From Roseomonas sp. GC11 (lineage in GTDB: Bacteria > Pseudomonadota > Alphaproteobacteria > Acetobacterales > Acetobacteraceae), in assembly GCF_024437745.1 (NCBI RefSeq), contig NZ_JANFNY010000008.1:19304-83303 (forward strand): a stretch of 64,000 nt of DNA, written 5' to 3'. Each line of letters starts with the position of its first letter. Within the stretch, counting starts at the first letter, position 1. The notes under the pieces were generated by a model. It saw nothing but the letters and a program-made list of their open reading frames with translations. It had not been told where the DNA came from and ran no database searches. Both the position numbers and the translations under genes were made by a program. Below are positions 28,441 through 37,876 of this stretch, in pieces.

Positions 28441-29655
28441 ATGCCGCTTCGCCGTGCCCTGCTGGGCGGTGCCGCCGCGGTGCTTGCCGCCGGCACGCTG
28501 CCCGCCCCCGTCCTGGCGCAGGCCCGCCGCCCCGCGGGACGCCCCGCCCCGGCCGCGCCGACCGCCTCCGGCAGCCCCGCCACCACCCCGCTTGGCCCGC
28601 TCGACACGAGCGCGCAGCAGGCGATCATGATCGACTGCGACACCGGCGCCGTGCTGCTGGAGAAGAACGCGGACGAGCGCATGCCGCCTTCCTCCATGTC
28701 GAAGCTGATGACGATGTATGTCGTCTTCGACCTGCTCAAGCAGGGGCGGCTGCGGCTGGACCAGACCCTGCCGGTGAGCGAGCGCGCCTGGCGCATGGGC
28801 GGCTCCAAGATGTTCGTCGAGCTGGGCAGTTCCATCTCGATCGACAATCTGGCGCGCGGCGTCATCGTGCATTCCGGCAATGATGCCTGCATCGTGCTGG
28901 CCGAGGGCATCAGCGGCAGCGAGCAGCAATTCGCCGAGCTGCTGAACGAATACGCCAAGAAGATCGGCCTGCACGACAGCACCTTCCGCAACGCGACCGG
29001 CTGGCCCGACCCCGAGCACAAGATGACGGCGCGCGACCTCGGCATCCTGGCGCGCCGGCTGATCACCGATTTCCCGCAATACTTCCCGATCTACAGCGAG
29101 CGTTCCTTCCTCTGGAACGGCATCACGCAGGAGAATCGCAACCCGCTGCTCGGCCGCGTGCCGGGGGCGGACGGGCTGAAGACCGGGCATACCGAGGCGG
29201 CGGGCTATGGCCTCGTCGGCACGGTCAAGCGTGGGGACCGGCGGGTGATCCTGGTGGTGAACGGCCTGACCTCCATGCGCCAGCGCGGCGAGGAGGCGGA
29301 ACGCCTGATCGAATGGGGCTTCCGCGAGTTCGAGAGCGTGGTCCTCTTCCGCGCCGCCGACACGGTGGAGAGCGCCCCGGTCTATCTGGGCGAGCAGGCC
29401 ACGGTGCCGCTGGTGGGCGGCAAGGACCTGGTGCTGACCCTGCCGAAGCAGTGGCGGCGCAACCTGCAGGTGAAGCTACGCTACAACGGCCCCATCCCGG
29501 CGCCGATCGCCAAGGGGCAGGAGGTCGGGGTGCTCGACATCTCCGGCCAGGGCGTGCCGCCGATGCAGCTGCCGCTCTATGCCGGGGCGGATGTGCCGAA
29601 GCTGGGCCTGATCCCGCGCATTCCGGCGGTGATCGGCCGGCTGGTCTCGGGCTGA
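28441..29655 (+). CDS. D-alanyl-D-alanine carboxypeptidase (PBP5/6 family, DacA/DacC type)
   Basis: 404 residues with a signal peptide (1-26, ends VLAQA). Penicillin-binding motifs are complete: SMSK with Ser85-Lys88, SGN at 145-147 and KTG at 247-249 (GLKTGHTEAAGYGLVGT). The C-terminal beta domain (PBP5_C) and an amphipathic tail follow for membrane association. It trims the terminal D-Ala of peptidoglycan stem peptides in the periplasm. AGGAG lies upstream of the ATG. It follows rlpA by 23 bases and precedes tmk by one base, so transcription probably continues into the housekeeping genes. Confidence 0.94.
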   Translation: MPLRRALLGGAAAVLAAGTLPAPVLAQARRPAGRPAPAAPTASGSPATTPLGPLDTSAQQAIMIDCDTGAVLLEKNADERMPPSSMSKLMTMYVVFDLLKQGRLRLDQTLPVSERAWRMGGSKMFVELGSSISIDNLARGVIVHSGNDACIVLAEGISGSEQQFAELLNEYAKKIGLHDSTFRNATGWPDPEHKMTARDLGILARRLITDFPQYFPIYSERSFLWNGITQENRNPLLGRVPGADGLKTGHTEAAGYGLVGTVKRGDRRVILVVNGLTSMRQRGEEAERLIEWGFREFESVVLFRAADTVESAPVYLGEQATVPLVGGKDLVLTLPKQWRRNLQVKLRYNGPIPAPIAKGQEVGVLDISGQGVPPMQLPLYAGADVPKLGLIPRIPAVIGRLVSG

Positions 29656-29656
29656 G

Positions 29657-30301
29657 ATGGCGGCGCCCGCGCGCGGCCGCTTCATCACGCTGGAAGGCGG
29701 GGAGGGGGCGGGGAAGACCACCCTCTCCCGCGCCCTGGCGGCACGGCTGGCGGCGGCCGGGCTGCCGGTGCTGCGCACCCGCGAGCCGGGCGGCGCCCCG
29801 GGGGCGGAGGCGCTGCGCGGCCTGCTGCTGACGGGGGGCATCGCCTGGGACCCGGTGGCCGAGGCCATGCTGATGTTCGCGGCGCGGCGGGAGCATCTGG
29901 CCAAGACCATCCTGCCGGCGCTGCAAGCCGGCATCTGGGTGGTGTGCGACCGCTTCGCCGATTCCACCCTGGCCTATCAGTGCCACGGCCATGGCCTGCC
30001 ACGCCGGGTGTGGGAGGGGCTGGCCGCCGTGGCGCTGGAGGGTTTCGCACCCGATTGCACCCTGGTGCTGGACCTGCCGCCGGCGCAGGGCATGGCCCGC
30101 GCGCTGGCGCGCAGTGGCGGCGCGCCGGACCGCATCGAGGCGATGGGCGAGGCCTTCCACAGCCGCGTCCACGCCGCCTTCCAGTCCATCGCCACGGCCG
30201 AGCCGGGGCGCTGCGCCGTGCTGGATGCCAAAATGCCGCCCGCCGCCCTGGCCGAGGCCGCCGGGGCCGTGCTGCGGGACCGCCTGGGCGCACCGCTGTG
30301 A
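29657..30301 (+). CDS. tmk: Thymidylate kinase
   Basis: 214 residues. The P-loop GGEGAGKTT is at 14-22, the DRF-type DRFADSTLAYQ motif lies near 98-108, and LVLDLPPAQGMARAL follows the substrate loop. It phosphorylates dTMP to dTDP for DNA synthesis. The next gene, holB, starts at a GTG overlapping its TGA; tmk-holB coupling is conserved in many bacteria. Length and motifs are normal. Confidence 0.96.
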   Translation: MAAPARGRFITLEGGEGAGKTTLSRALAARLAAAGLPVLRTREPGGAPGAEALRGLLLTGGIAWDPVAEAMLMFAARREHLAKTILPALQAGIWVVCDRFADSTLAYQCHGHGLPRRVWEGLAAVALEGFAPDCTLVLDLPPAQGMARALARSGGAPDRIEAMGEAFHSRVHAAFQSIATAEPGRCAVLDAKMPPAALAEAAGAVLRDRLGAPL

Positions 30302-31302
30302 CCCCGCCCGAGGCCCGCGCCAACCCCGACCTTTTCGGCCATGAGCATGCCGCCGCCGCGCTGGCCGAGGCGGCGGGGGCGGGGCGGCTGCACCATGCCT
30401 GGCTGCTGGCCGGGCCGCGCGGGGTGGGCAAGGCGACGCTGGCCTATCGCTTCGCCCGCTGGCTGCTGGCCGGGCGCCCGCCCGGGCCGTCGCCCCTCTC
30501 TCTCCCGCCGGGGGATGCGGTGTTCCGCCGTGTCGCCGCCGGCGCCCATGCCGATCTGCGCAGCCTCGCCCCCAATGCCGGCGAGCGCGGGGTGAAGCTG
30601 ATCATCCGTGTGGACGAGGTGCGGCAGGTGCCGCGCTTTCTCGGCCTGACGGCGGCGGAAGGGGGGTGGCGCATCATTGTGGTCGAACAGGCCGAGGCGA
30701 TGAACGCCGAAGCCCAGAACGCCCTGCTGAAAACCCTGGAGGAGCCGCCCGCCCGCGCCCTGCTGCTGCTGACCACGGCGGCGCCGGACCGGCTGCTGCC
30801 CACCATCCGCAGCCGCTGCCGGCGCATTGACCTTTTCCCGCTGCCGGAGCCGACCATGGAGCGGGTGTTGGGGCACTGGCTGCCCGAGATGCCGGAGGCG
30901 CAGCGCGCCACCCTGGCACGCATTGCCGGAGGCGCCCCGGGCCGCGCCCTGCAACTGGCCGAGGGCGATGGGCTGGCCCTGCAGCAGCAGGTGGAGGGTT
31001 TTCTGGCCAGCCTGCCACGCCCGGAGCCGCGCGCCCTGCACGAGCTGGGCGACTTCCTGGCATCGCGGCGTGACGGCAGTGCCTTCACCACCTTCATCGC
31101 GTTGCTGCGGCAGGAGCTGGGTGGCGCCATCCGCGCTGCCGGCCGCGGGCAGCCGGCGCCGGGCTACATCGCAACCCGCCCGCTTGCCGATTGGGCGGCG
31201 CTGTGGGACACCCTGGGCCGCCTGGCCGACGAGACCGAAACCCTGAATCTGGACCGCAAGCAGGCGGTGCTGAGCGGACTCTCGCAACTGGCCTCGCGCT
31301 GA
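30298..31302 (+). CDS. holB: DNA polymerase III subunit delta'
   Basis: 334 residues from a GTG at 30298 overlapping the tmk stop (GTGA). It is an AAA+ clamp-loader subunit with a P-loop-like LLAGPRGVGKATLAYRFA near 37-54, the conserved NALLKTLEEPPARALLLLTT region (in part) and the sensor-1/SRC-like IRSRCRRIDL, which supplies the arginine finger to neighbouring clamp-loader subunits. The family acts at the replisome to load the beta clamp. Followed by metG after 11 bases. Confidence 0.95.
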   Translation: MTPPEARANPDLFGHEHAAAALAEAAGAGRLHHAWLLAGPRGVGKATLAYRFARWLLAGRPPGPSPLSLPPGDAVFRRVAAGAHADLRSLAPNAGERGVKLIIRVDEVRQVPRFLGLTAAEGGWRIIVVEQAEAMNAEAQNALLKTLEEPPARALLLLTTAAPDRLLPTIRSRCRRIDLFPLPEPTMERVLGHWLPEMPEAQRATLARIAGGAPGRALQLAEGDGLALQQQVEGFLASLPRPEPRALHELGDFLASRRDGSAFTTFIALLRQELGGAIRAAGRGQPAPGYIATRPLADWAALWDTLGRLADETETLNLDRKQAVLSGLSQLASR

Positions 31303-31313
31303 GGACCAAGAGC

Positions 31314-32879
31314 ATGACGAGCGAGCGGCGCTTCTACCTGACGACGCCCATCTACTACGTGAACGACAAGCCGCATATCGGCCACGCCTACACCTCGCTG
31401 GCGGCCGATGTGCTCGCGCGGTGGAAGCGCATGACCGGGCATGAGGTCTTCTTCCTCACCGGCACGGACGAGCACGGCCAGAAGGTCGAGAAGGCCGCCG
31501 AGGCGCGCGGCATGGATCCGCAGAGCTTCACCGATACGGTGAGCCATGCCTTCCGCGATCTCGCGGCCCGGATGAACTATTCCAACGATGCCTTCATCCG
31601 CACCACGGAGGAGCGCCACAAGGCCGCCTGCGCCGCGCTGTGGAAGACGCTGGAGGAGAAGGGCGAGATCTATCTCGGCCATTACGAGGGCTGGTACGCG
31701 GTGCGCGACGAGGCCTTCTATGGCCCGGACGAGATCACCGAGAAGGACGGCCAGAAATTCGCCCCGACCGGCGCGCCGGTGGAGTGGGTGAGGGAGCCTT
31801 CCTACTTCTTCCGCCTGTCCAACTGGCAGGATCGACTTCTGACATTTTATGAAGAAAATCCGGACTTTATCGCACCGGTTTCGCGTCGCAACGAAGTCAT
31901 CAGTTTCGTCAGGAGCGGGCTGAGCGACCTGTCCATTTCCCGCACCTCCTTCAAGTGGGGTGTGAAGGTGCCGGGTGACGAAGCCCATGTGATGTATGTC
32001 TGGCTGGATGCGCTGACAAACTACATCACCGCCCTCGGCTATCCCGATGAAAAGGCAGAATCCTGGAAATTCTGGCCGGCGGATATCCATTTCGTCGGCA
32101 AGGATATCGTCCGCTTCCATGCGATTTTCTGGCCGGCCTTCCTGATGGCCGCCGGCCTGCCCACGCCGAAGCGCGTCTTCGCCCATGGCTGGTGGACGAA
32201 TGAGGGGCAGAAGATCTCCAAGTCCCTCGGCAATGTCATCGACCCGCTGGCGCTGGTCGAGGAATTTGGCCTGGACGCGGTGCGTTATTTCCTCCTGCGC
32301 GAGGTGCCCTTCGGTCAGGATGGCGACTTCCAGCGCAAGGCCCTGATCGGCCGCCTGAATGGCGAACTGGCGGATGCCCTGGGCAACCTCGCCAACCGCA
32401 CGCTCAGCCTGATCCAGCGCAATTGCGGCGGCCTGTTGCCGGAGCCCGCCGCCGCCCAGGCGGAGGCGGACCGTGGCTTCCTGGCGGCCACCGGCCATGG
32501 TGATGCCGAAGGCAGCCCCGCCTGGCTGGCCGCCAAGGTCGATGCGCTGCTGAACGAGCAGAAATTCGATGCCGCTCTGTCGCTGCTCTTCGCCTCCATC
32601 CGCGAGGCCAATGGGTACATCACCCGTGAACAGCCCTGGGCGCTGAAGAAAACCGACCCGGAGCGCATGGTGGTGGTGCTGCGCACCCTGCATGATGCCC
32701 TGCGTGTCTTCGCCACGCTGCTCTGGCCTTTCATGCCGGAGACGATGGCGAAGCTGCTGGACCAGCTCGGCGTGCCAGCCGAGGCGCGTGGGGTGGATGC
32801 CCTGGCGACGCCGCTGCCCGGCGGCATTGCCCTGCCGGCGCCCAGCCCGCTCTTCCAGAAGATCCAGGGCGAGGCCTGA
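31314..32879 (+). CDS. metG: Methionine-tRNA ligase
   Basis: 521 residues, class I synthetase. HIGH is at 21-24 (YVNDKPHIGHAY) and KISKS at 300-304. The connecting domain reads GWYAVRDEAFYGPDEI with no Cys pairs, so this is the zinc-free short form of MetRS without the C-terminal tRNA-binding extension, common in alphaproteobacteria. The anticodon-binding helical domain ends NEQKF...ITREQPWALKK. The stretch at about 31,840-31,950 is less GC-rich than its surroundings. The stop overlaps the start of tatD by one base (TGATG). Confidence 0.96.
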   Translation: MTSERRFYLTTPIYYVNDKPHIGHAYTSLAADVLARWKRMTGHEVFFLTGTDEHGQKVEKAAEARGMDPQSFTDTVSHAFRDLAARMNYSNDAFIRTTEERHKAACAALWKTLEEKGEIYLGHYEGWYAVRDEAFYGPDEITEKDGQKFAPTGAPVEWVREPSYFFRLSNWQDRLLTFYEENPDFIAPVSRRNEVISFVRSGLSDLSISRTSFKWGVKVPGDEAHVMYVWLDALTNYITALGYPDEKAESWKFWPADIHFVGKDIVRFHAIFWPAFLMAAGLPTPKRVFAHGWWTNEGQKISKSLGNVIDPLALVEEFGLDAVRYFLLREVPFGQDGDFQRKALIGRLNGELADALGNLANRTLSLIQRNCGGLLPEPAAAQAEADRGFLAATGHGDAEGSPAWLAAKVDALLNEQKFDAALSLLFASIREANGYITREQPWALKKTDPERMVVVLRTLHDALRVFATLLWPFMPETMAKLLDQLGVPAEARGVDALATPLPGGIALPAPSPLFQKIQGEA

Positions 32880-33652
32880 TGCTCGTCGACAGCCACTGCC
32901 ACCTCGACTACTTTACTGAGGCGGAGATCGAGGACATCCTGGCCCGCGCTGCTGCGGCCGGGGTGGGCCGGATGGTGACCATTGGCGTGCGCATGTCGCA
33001 GGCCGAGACGGTGAAAGCCCTGGCCGAGCGCTTCCCGCAGGTCTGGGGCACGGTTGGCGTCCATCCGCAAAGCGTCGGCGAAGCTCCGCTGCCAACGGTG
33101 GAGGAGATCGTCTCCGCCACGCAGCACCCGCGCATCATCGGCATCGGCGAGAGCGGGCTGGACTATTTTTACGACAAGGCCCCGCGCGCGGTGCAGCAGG
33201 AAGGCTTCCGCCGCCATATCCGCGCGGCCCAGGCCACGCAGCTGCCGCTTGTGATCCACGCCCGCGATGCGGATGAGGATATTCTGGCGCTGCTCAAGGA
33301 AGAAAAGGGGCAGGGGGGTGACTTCCCCTTTCTCCTCCACTGCTTCAGTTCTGGACGCAAGCTTGCCGAGGAAGCTCTTGATCTTGGAGGATATGTCTCC
33401 CTTTCGGGCATCTTGACATTCCCCAAATCCCAGGAAATCCGCGACATCGCTCGCGATGTGCCGATGGAGCGGTTGCTGGTGGAGACTGACTCGCCCTACC
33501 TGGCGCCGGTGCCGTTCCGCGGAAAGCGCAACGAGCCTTCCTATGTCGCCCATACGGCGCGTGTCTTGGCCGAAGTGAAGCAGGTGAGCCCGGAGGAACT
33601 GGCTCGCATCACCACCGAGAATTTTTTTCGGCTATTCCAGAAAGCCCGTTAA
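32879..33652 (+). CDS. TatD-family metal-dependent hydrolase
   Basis: 257 residues. The TIM-barrel metal site is visible: DSHCHLD (His6, His8), GESGLDYFYD, VIHARDAD, LLHCFSSG and the C-terminal VETDSPYLAP Asp. TatD/YcfH-type enzymes are Mg-dependent DNases with 3'-5' exonuclease activity on damaged DNA; the position after metG and before an MBL gene is a widely conserved order (metG-tatD-phnP-like). Translationally coupled to metG. Base composition becomes less GC-rich toward the 3' end. Confidence 0.94.
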   Translation: MLVDSHCHLDYFTEAEIEDILARAAAAGVGRMVTIGVRMSQAETVKALAERFPQVWGTVGVHPQSVGEAPLPTVEEIVSATQHPRIIGIGESGLDYFYDKAPRAVQQEGFRRHIRAAQATQLPLVIHARDADEDILALLKEEKGQGGDFPFLLHCFSSGRKLAEEALDLGGYVSLSGILTFPKSQEIRDIARDVPMERLLVETDSPYLAPVPFRGKRNEPSYVAHTARVLAEVKQVSPEELARITTENFFRLFQKAR

Positions 33653-33656
33653 AGCT

Positions 33657-34454
33657 TTGAACTTAAAAATAACCATTCTGGGCTGCGGTGGCTCGGCTGG
33701 CGTGCCCATGCTGGGTGGCCCGGATGGGGCCGGTGATTGGGGCCTGTGTGATCCAGCCGAGCCACGCAATAACCGGACGCGTTCCTCGATCCTGATCGAG
33801 GCCGAGGATGGGCGCCGTCTGCTGGTCGATGCCGGGCCGGATCTGCGCCGCCAACTCCTGGCCTGTCGGATCGGTCGTGTTGATGCGCTGTTGGTCACGC
33901 ATGGCCATGCCGACCATATCATGGGCCTGGATGAATTCCGTCCTTTGAACCGGGCCATTGGCGCGGCCATTCCGGTTCATGCCATGCCGGATACCTTGGC
34001 TGAGTTAAGGGCGCGCTTTGACTACGTTTTCCGTGAGCCGACCGCGCCAGCCTTCTATCGGCCCGCATTGACGCCACATCCGGTGGAGCCAGGGGATACG
34101 CTGGACATCGCCGGCCTTCCGGTGACGCTGTTCCGCCAGGACCACAAGGTGATGGATACCTTGGGCCTGCGGATAGGGCGCTTCGCTTATTCCACCGATG
34201 TTGTGCATCTGCCGGATGAAAGCCTTGAGGCTTTGAAGGGCGTGGAAACCTGGATCGTGGGGTGCTTCCAACGCCGTCCGCACAGTGTTCATGCCCATCT
34301 GGAGCGGGTTCTTGAATGGCGGGATCTGCTGAAGCCACGCCGTGTCGTTCTGACCCATATGGGGCCGGACATGGATTGGGCGTGGCTGAGGGCTCATTTG
34401 CCTGAGGGTGTGACGGCTGCCTGGGATGGCATGGTCCTGCATTCACTCTTTTAA
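33657..34454 (+). CDS. MBL-fold metallo-hydrolase (PhnP-like)
   Basis: 265 residues from a TTG at 33657; no ATG or GTG fits the family N-terminus MNLKITILGCGGSAGVP, which begins exactly there, four bases after the tatD stop. No clear ribosome site is visible, so re-initiation after tatD is likely. The metal motif THGHADH (81-87) and FAYSTDVVHLPD, LTHMGPDMD are present. PhnP-type enzymes hydrolyse cyclic phosphodiesters; the role of the tatD-linked paralogue is unproven. Codon use is unusual for the window, with many T and A third positions and about 55 percent GC in sampled lines. Confidence 0.88.
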   Translation: MNLKITILGCGGSAGVPMLGGPDGAGDWGLCDPAEPRNNRTRSSILIEAEDGRRLLVDAGPDLRRQLLACRIGRVDALLVTHGHADHIMGLDEFRPLNRAIGAAIPVHAMPDTLAELRARFDYVFREPTAPAFYRPALTPHPVEPGDTLDIAGLPVTLFRQDHKVMDTLGLRIGRFAYSTDVVHLPDESLEALKGVETWIVGCFQRRPHSVHAHLERVLEWRDLLKPRRVVLTHMGPDMDWAWLRAHLPEGVTAAWDGMVLHSLF

Positions 34455-34456
34455 AT

Positions 34457-34485
34457 TTGTCATAATCTTCCTTATGCGCTATCTT
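34457..34485 (+). promoter_or_regulatory. Promoter candidate for mazG
   Basis: TTGTCA at 34457-34462 and TATCTT at 34480-34485 are separated by 17 bases, a good sigma-70 match, within a 60-base AT-rich gap. The mazG ATG lies about 30 bases downstream. Confidence 0.6.
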
Positions 34486-34514
34486 AAGCGCAACTCAAAT
34501 AAAGGGCTTTGACC

Positions 34515-35306
34515 ATGACCGCCGCCGCTTGCACCCTCACCCGGCTGCTGGAGATCATGGCCCGACTACGTGCCCCTGATGGTTGCCCGTGGGACCGTGT
34601 GCAGGACTTCGCCTCGATCGCGCCCTACACGATCGAGGAAGCCTATGAGGTCGCCGATGCCATCGCCAAAGCGGACATGCCCGCACTTCAGGATGAACTG
34701 GGCGATTTGCTCTTCCAGGTCGTCTACCACGCTCAAATGGCGAGCGAGGCCGGCGCCTTTGATTTCGCCGCTGTTGCTCAGGGCATTTCGGACAAGATGA
34801 TCCGCCGCCACCCGCATGTCTTTGGCGAGGCTGCCGCGCGGGATGCCGCCACCCAAACCGAGGCCTGGGAAACCCAGAAGCAGGCCGAACGCGCCGCCCG
34901 TGCTGAAACCGGCACCCTGGCTGGCCTTCCTGTTGCCCTGCCAGCCCTGACCCGCGCCGCCAAGATCACCCGCCGCGTGGCCCATGTGGGCTTCGACTGG
35001 CCGGATGCCGCCGGCGTGCTGGATAAGCTGGCAGAGGAAACCGCCGAACTGCGTGCTGAGCTGGACACTGGCTCGCGCGAGGCCATCGCGGAAGAGTATG
35101 GCGACATGCTCTTCGTCCTGGCCAACCTCGGGCGCAAGCTGGATCTCGACCCGGAAGCCTGCCTGCGGGCCGCCAATGCGAAGTTCGAACGCCGCTTTGG
35201 AGCCGTAGAAGCACGGCTATCCGCGGAAGGCCTCACGCCACAGGAAGCTGGGCTGGAGCGGATGGAAGCCGAATGGCAGGCCGTGAAGCGGGCCGAAAAA
35301 GCCTAA
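34515..35306 (+). CDS. mazG: Nucleoside triphosphate pyrophosphohydrolase MazG
   Basis: 263 residues from the ATG at 34515. It is the two-domain form: the first MazG repeat has CPWDRVQDFASIAPYTIEEAYEVADAI with the EExxD-type metal helix (given in part as TIEEAYEVADAI) and GDLLFQVVYHA; the second has GFDWPDAAGVLDKLAEETAEL and EEYGDMLFVLANL. It hydrolyses NTPs to NMP and pyrophosphate, limiting abnormal nucleotides and influencing ppGpp levels in E. coli. It has its own promoter candidate and converges on an IMPase-family gene. Confidence 0.95.
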   Translation: MTAAACTLTRLLEIMARLRAPDGCPWDRVQDFASIAPYTIEEAYEVADAIAKADMPALQDELGDLLFQVVYHAQMASEAGAFDFAAVAQGISDKMIRRHPHVFGEAAARDAATQTEAWETQKQAERAARAETGTLAGLPVALPALTRAAKITRRVAHVGFDWPDAAGVLDKLAEETAELRAELDTGSREAIAEEYGDMLFVLANLGRKLDLDPEACLRAANAKFERRFGAVEARLSAEGLTPQEAGLERMEAEWQAVKRAEKA

Positions 35307-35321
35307 CTCTGAAAGCGGGGT

Positions 35322-35344
35322 CTGGGGGGATCTCATCCCCCCAG
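35322..35344. terminator. Bidirectional hairpin terminator between mazG and IMPase-family gene
   Basis: CTGGGGGGAT and ATCCCCCCAG form a perfect 10 bp stem with loop CTC in the 52-base gap between two convergent stop codons. The plus-strand flank CCTTCTTCTCTGTCTT is pyrimidine-rich. Confidence 0.75.
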
Positions 35345-35358
35345 CCTTCTTCTCTGTC

Positions 35359-36183
35359 TTATGCGAGCAGCGCCTCGCGCGCCGCCTGCCAGCTTTCCCT
35401 GTCCGGCGCCGCCAGCAATCCGCCCCCCGTATGCTCGGGCTGATATTCGCTACCATCGAAGCGCGCGCTATAGCCGCCCGCCTCCCGGTGCAGCAGCCAG
35501 CCCGGCAGGTGGTCCCAGGGCATCAGCCTATTATAGATGACGATATGCGCCCCGCCCGAGGCCACCAGGCGATACTCATGCGCAGCGCAGCGGAACTGCA
35601 CACCGCTCGCCAGCCGTGGCAGCCGGGCGGTGACCTGGCTGCGCAGAGGCTCCGCCATCCAGGTCCAGGAGACGGCGCCGATCATCCGCTCAACCGGCAC
35701 CGGCGCCGCCACCCGCAGGTCGCTCCGCTCGCCGGAGGGGGTTTCGATCCAGGCCCCCTCCCCGCGCAGCGCGATGGCGGTATCGTCGCCCAGCGGATCA
35801 TGAATCCAGGCGCCCACCACCTCGCCCTTCACCACGGCAGCGGCCATGCAGCCGAAAAGCGGCACGCCGGCAGCGAAATTGGCCGTGCCATCCACCGGGT
35901 CCACCACGAAGGCGAGATCCGCCCCCGCCAGCCGCCCCAGGAGGGAGGGATCCGCGGCACAGGCTTCCTCCCCCACCACGACGCAGCCCGGGAAGCGGGC
36001 CTGCAGGGCGGCGGTGATCTGGCGTTCCGCAGCCTCATCGGCATCGGTCACCAGATCCATCGGGCTGGACTTGCTGCGGATGGCCTCGGCCGAGAGCCGC
36101 CGGAAGCGCGGCAGGATCTCGGCGCGGGCGGCCTCGCGCAGCAGGGCGGCGAGGTCGCTCGCCTGGGCATGGGTGAAGCGCAT
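35359..36183 (-). CDS. Inositol-monophosphatase family protein
   Basis: 274 residues. The Mg-phosphatase signature is complete: GEEAC (Glu72/73), DPVDGT at 95-100 and MPWDHLPG near the C-terminus. The family includes inositol-1-phosphatase (SuhB), histidinol-phosphatase HisN and CysQ-type 3'-nucleotidases; the substrate is not decidable here. It follows hflX by 12 bases on the same strand and ends the hfq-hflX operon. Cytoplasmic, usual length. Confidence 0.9.
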   Translation of the reverse strand: MRFTHAQASDLAALLREAARAEILPRFRRLSAEAIRSKSSPMDLVTDADEAAERQITAALQARFPGCVVVGEEACAADPSLLGRLAGADLAFVVDPVDGTANFAAGVPLFGCMAAAVVKGEVVGAWIHDPLGDDTAIALRGEGAWIETPSGERSDLRVAAPVPVERMIGAVSWTWMAEPLRSQVTARLPRLASGVQFRCAAHEYRLVASGGAHIVIYNRLMPWDHLPGWLLHREAGGYSARFDGSEYQPEHTGGGLLAAPDRESWQAAREALLA

Positions 36184-36195
36184 CGGATATCCCCG

Positions 36196-37563
36196 TCAGG
36201 CCTGTTCGAAGCGGGCGCGGTTGGCGGGAGACAGCCGCACCGTCAGGCGCACCGCGTCCTCGGCATCCTCGCGGGCGAGCACCTCGCCATGCTGGTAGAG
36301 CCAGGCGATACGGGCACCGTCACTGGGTGGCAGGCTGTATTCGGCCACCTCCATCCCGGCCGCCATGCGGGCATCGAGGGCCGCGCGCAGCGCATCCAGC
36401 CCCTCCCCCGTCAGCGCCGAGACGGCGACGGAGCCGGCATCATTCACCCCCGGCACCTCGGCCGTGCCGCCCAGCAGATCGGCCTTGTTCAGCACCTCGA
36501 TGGTGCGGGCCGGCCAGTTCTCGTCCAGCGTGGCATGGGCGCCGCCCGCCATCTCGGTGAGCACGCCAACCACGTCGTTGCGCTGGGCCGTGGTGTCCGG
36601 GTGCGCCACATCCCGCACATGCAGGATGATGTCAGCCGCCGCCACCTCCTCCAGCGTCGCGCGGAAGGCCTCGATCAGCTGCGTCGGCAGGTCGCTGATG
36701 AAGCCCACCGTGTCGGAGAGGATGACGGTCCGCCCGCTGGGCAGGCGGATGGCGCGCATGGTCGGGTCCAGCGTGGCGAAAAGCTGGTCCTGCGCGTAGA
36801 CACCGGCGCCGGTCAGGGCGTTGAACAGGGTGGACTTGCCGGCATTGGTATAGCCCACCAGCGCCACCACCGGAAACGGCACGCGGGTGCGCGCAGCCCG
36901 GTGCAGGCCACGGGTGCGGCGCACCTGCTCGAGTTCGCGCTTCAGCTTGACGATGCGCTCGCCGATCAGGCGGCGGTCGATCTCGATCTGGCTTTCACCC
37001 GGGCCGCCCAGGAAGCCGAAGCCGCCGCGCTGCCGTTCCAGGTGGGTCCAGGACCGCACGAGGCGCGTGCGCTGGTATTCCAGATGCGCCAGCTCGACCT
37101 GCAGCGTGCCTTCCTTGGTGCGGGCCCGCTCGCCGAAAATCTCCAGGATCAACCCGGTGCGGTCGATCACCTTGCAGTGCCATTCGCGCTCCAGGTTGCG
37201 CTGCTGCACGGGCGAGAGGGCGGCATCCACCACCACGACGCCGATCTGGTTTTCCTCGATGGCGAGGCGCGCCATCTCCACCTGCCCTTCGCCCAGCAGG
37301 GTGGAAGGCCGGCGCCCGCGCAGCGGGAAGACCGCGCTGTGGACGATGGTCAGGCCAATGGAAGCCGCCAGGCCCACCGCCTCGGCCAGCTTGGCCTCGG
37401 CGGCGCGGTTGGCGGCGCCACGGTGGTCCGGGAAGGGAATGACGCCCTCCGCGCCACCCGGGCGCGAAGACCGCTCATAGGGCAGGATCACGGCGGCCAG
37501 GGTGGGCTTGCCACCCTGGTCCGTGACTTTGTCAGTCGGAGGAGCCGACAGGATTGACCTCAC
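36196..37563 (-). CDS. hflX: GTPase HflX
   Basis: 455 residues from a GTG at 37563 lying inside the hfq 3' end (32-base overlap); no ATG or closer GTG precedes the conserved N-terminus AAVILPYE. The N-terminal HflX domain has [12 protein letters not shown] and [18 protein letters not shown] (in part), followed by a coiled helical linker ([18 protein letters not shown]) and the G domain with G1 [10 protein letters not shown]3 DTVGF and G4 NKAD. HflX splits stalled or heat-damaged ribosomes. Operon with hfq is classical in proteobacteria. Confidence 0.95.
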   Translation of the reverse strand: MRSILSAPPTDKVTDQGGKPTLAAVILPYERSSRPGGAEGVIPFPDHRGAANRAAEAKLAEAVGLAASIGLTIVHSAVFPLRGRRPSTLLGEGQVEMARLAIEENQIGVVVVDAALSPVQQRNLEREWHCKVIDRTGLILEIFGERARTKEGTLQVELAHLEYQRTRLVRSWTHLERQRGGFGFLGGPGESQIEIDRRLIGERIVKLKRELEQVRRTRGLHRAARTRVPFPVVALVGYTNAGKSTLFNALTGAGVYAQDQLFATLDPTMRAIRLPSGRTVILSDTVGFISDLPTQLIEAFRATLEEVAAADIILHVRDVAHPDTTAQRNDVVGVLTEMAGGAHATLDENWPARTIEVLNKADLLGGTAEVPGVNDAGSVAVSALTGEGLDALRAALDARMAAGMEVAEYSLPPSDGARIAWLYQHGEVLAREDAEDAVRLTVRLSPANRARFEQA

Positions 37564-37876
37564 GCTGAAGTGTCATGGTGCCCTCGCGCGTCACGGTGAC
37601 GGTGCCGCCGGCAGGATTGCCCTGGGCGGCCCCGGCCGTGGCGGCCGTGGCGTCAAACAGCATGATCGGCGCGCCCGGCATGACGGTGCTGATGGCGTGC
37701 TTGTAGACCAGCTGGGTGTGACCGTCCCGACGCAGCAGGACGGAAAAATTGTCAAACCAGGTGATGATGCCCTGGAGCTTGACGCCATTGACGAGGAAGA
37801 TCGTCACCGGCGTCTTGCTCTTGCGGACATGGTTCAGGAACACGTCCTGAACATTCTGGGACTTCTCGGCGGCCAT
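37532..37876 (-). CDS. hfq: RNA chaperone Hfq
   Basis: 114 residues. It shows the Sm1 motif [21 protein letters not shown] (in part) and Sm2 motif [12 protein letters not shown] with the conserved YKHA that lines the uridine-binding pocket. The C-terminal tail of about 40 residues is Ala/Gly-rich and then [15 protein letters not shown]. Forms a hexamer that pairs small RNAs with mRNAs. AAGGA lies upstream of the ATG. A small hairpin CGGGGC/GCCCCG (loop TAC) stands between it and the preceding HAD gene, so hfq probably has its own promoter. Confidence 0.97.
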   Translation of the reverse strand: MAAEKSQNVQDVFLNHVRKSKTPVTIFLVNGVKLQGIITWFDNFSVLLRRDGHTQLVYKHAISTVMPGAPIMLFDATAATAGAAQGNPAGGTVTVTREGTMTLQREVNPVGSSD

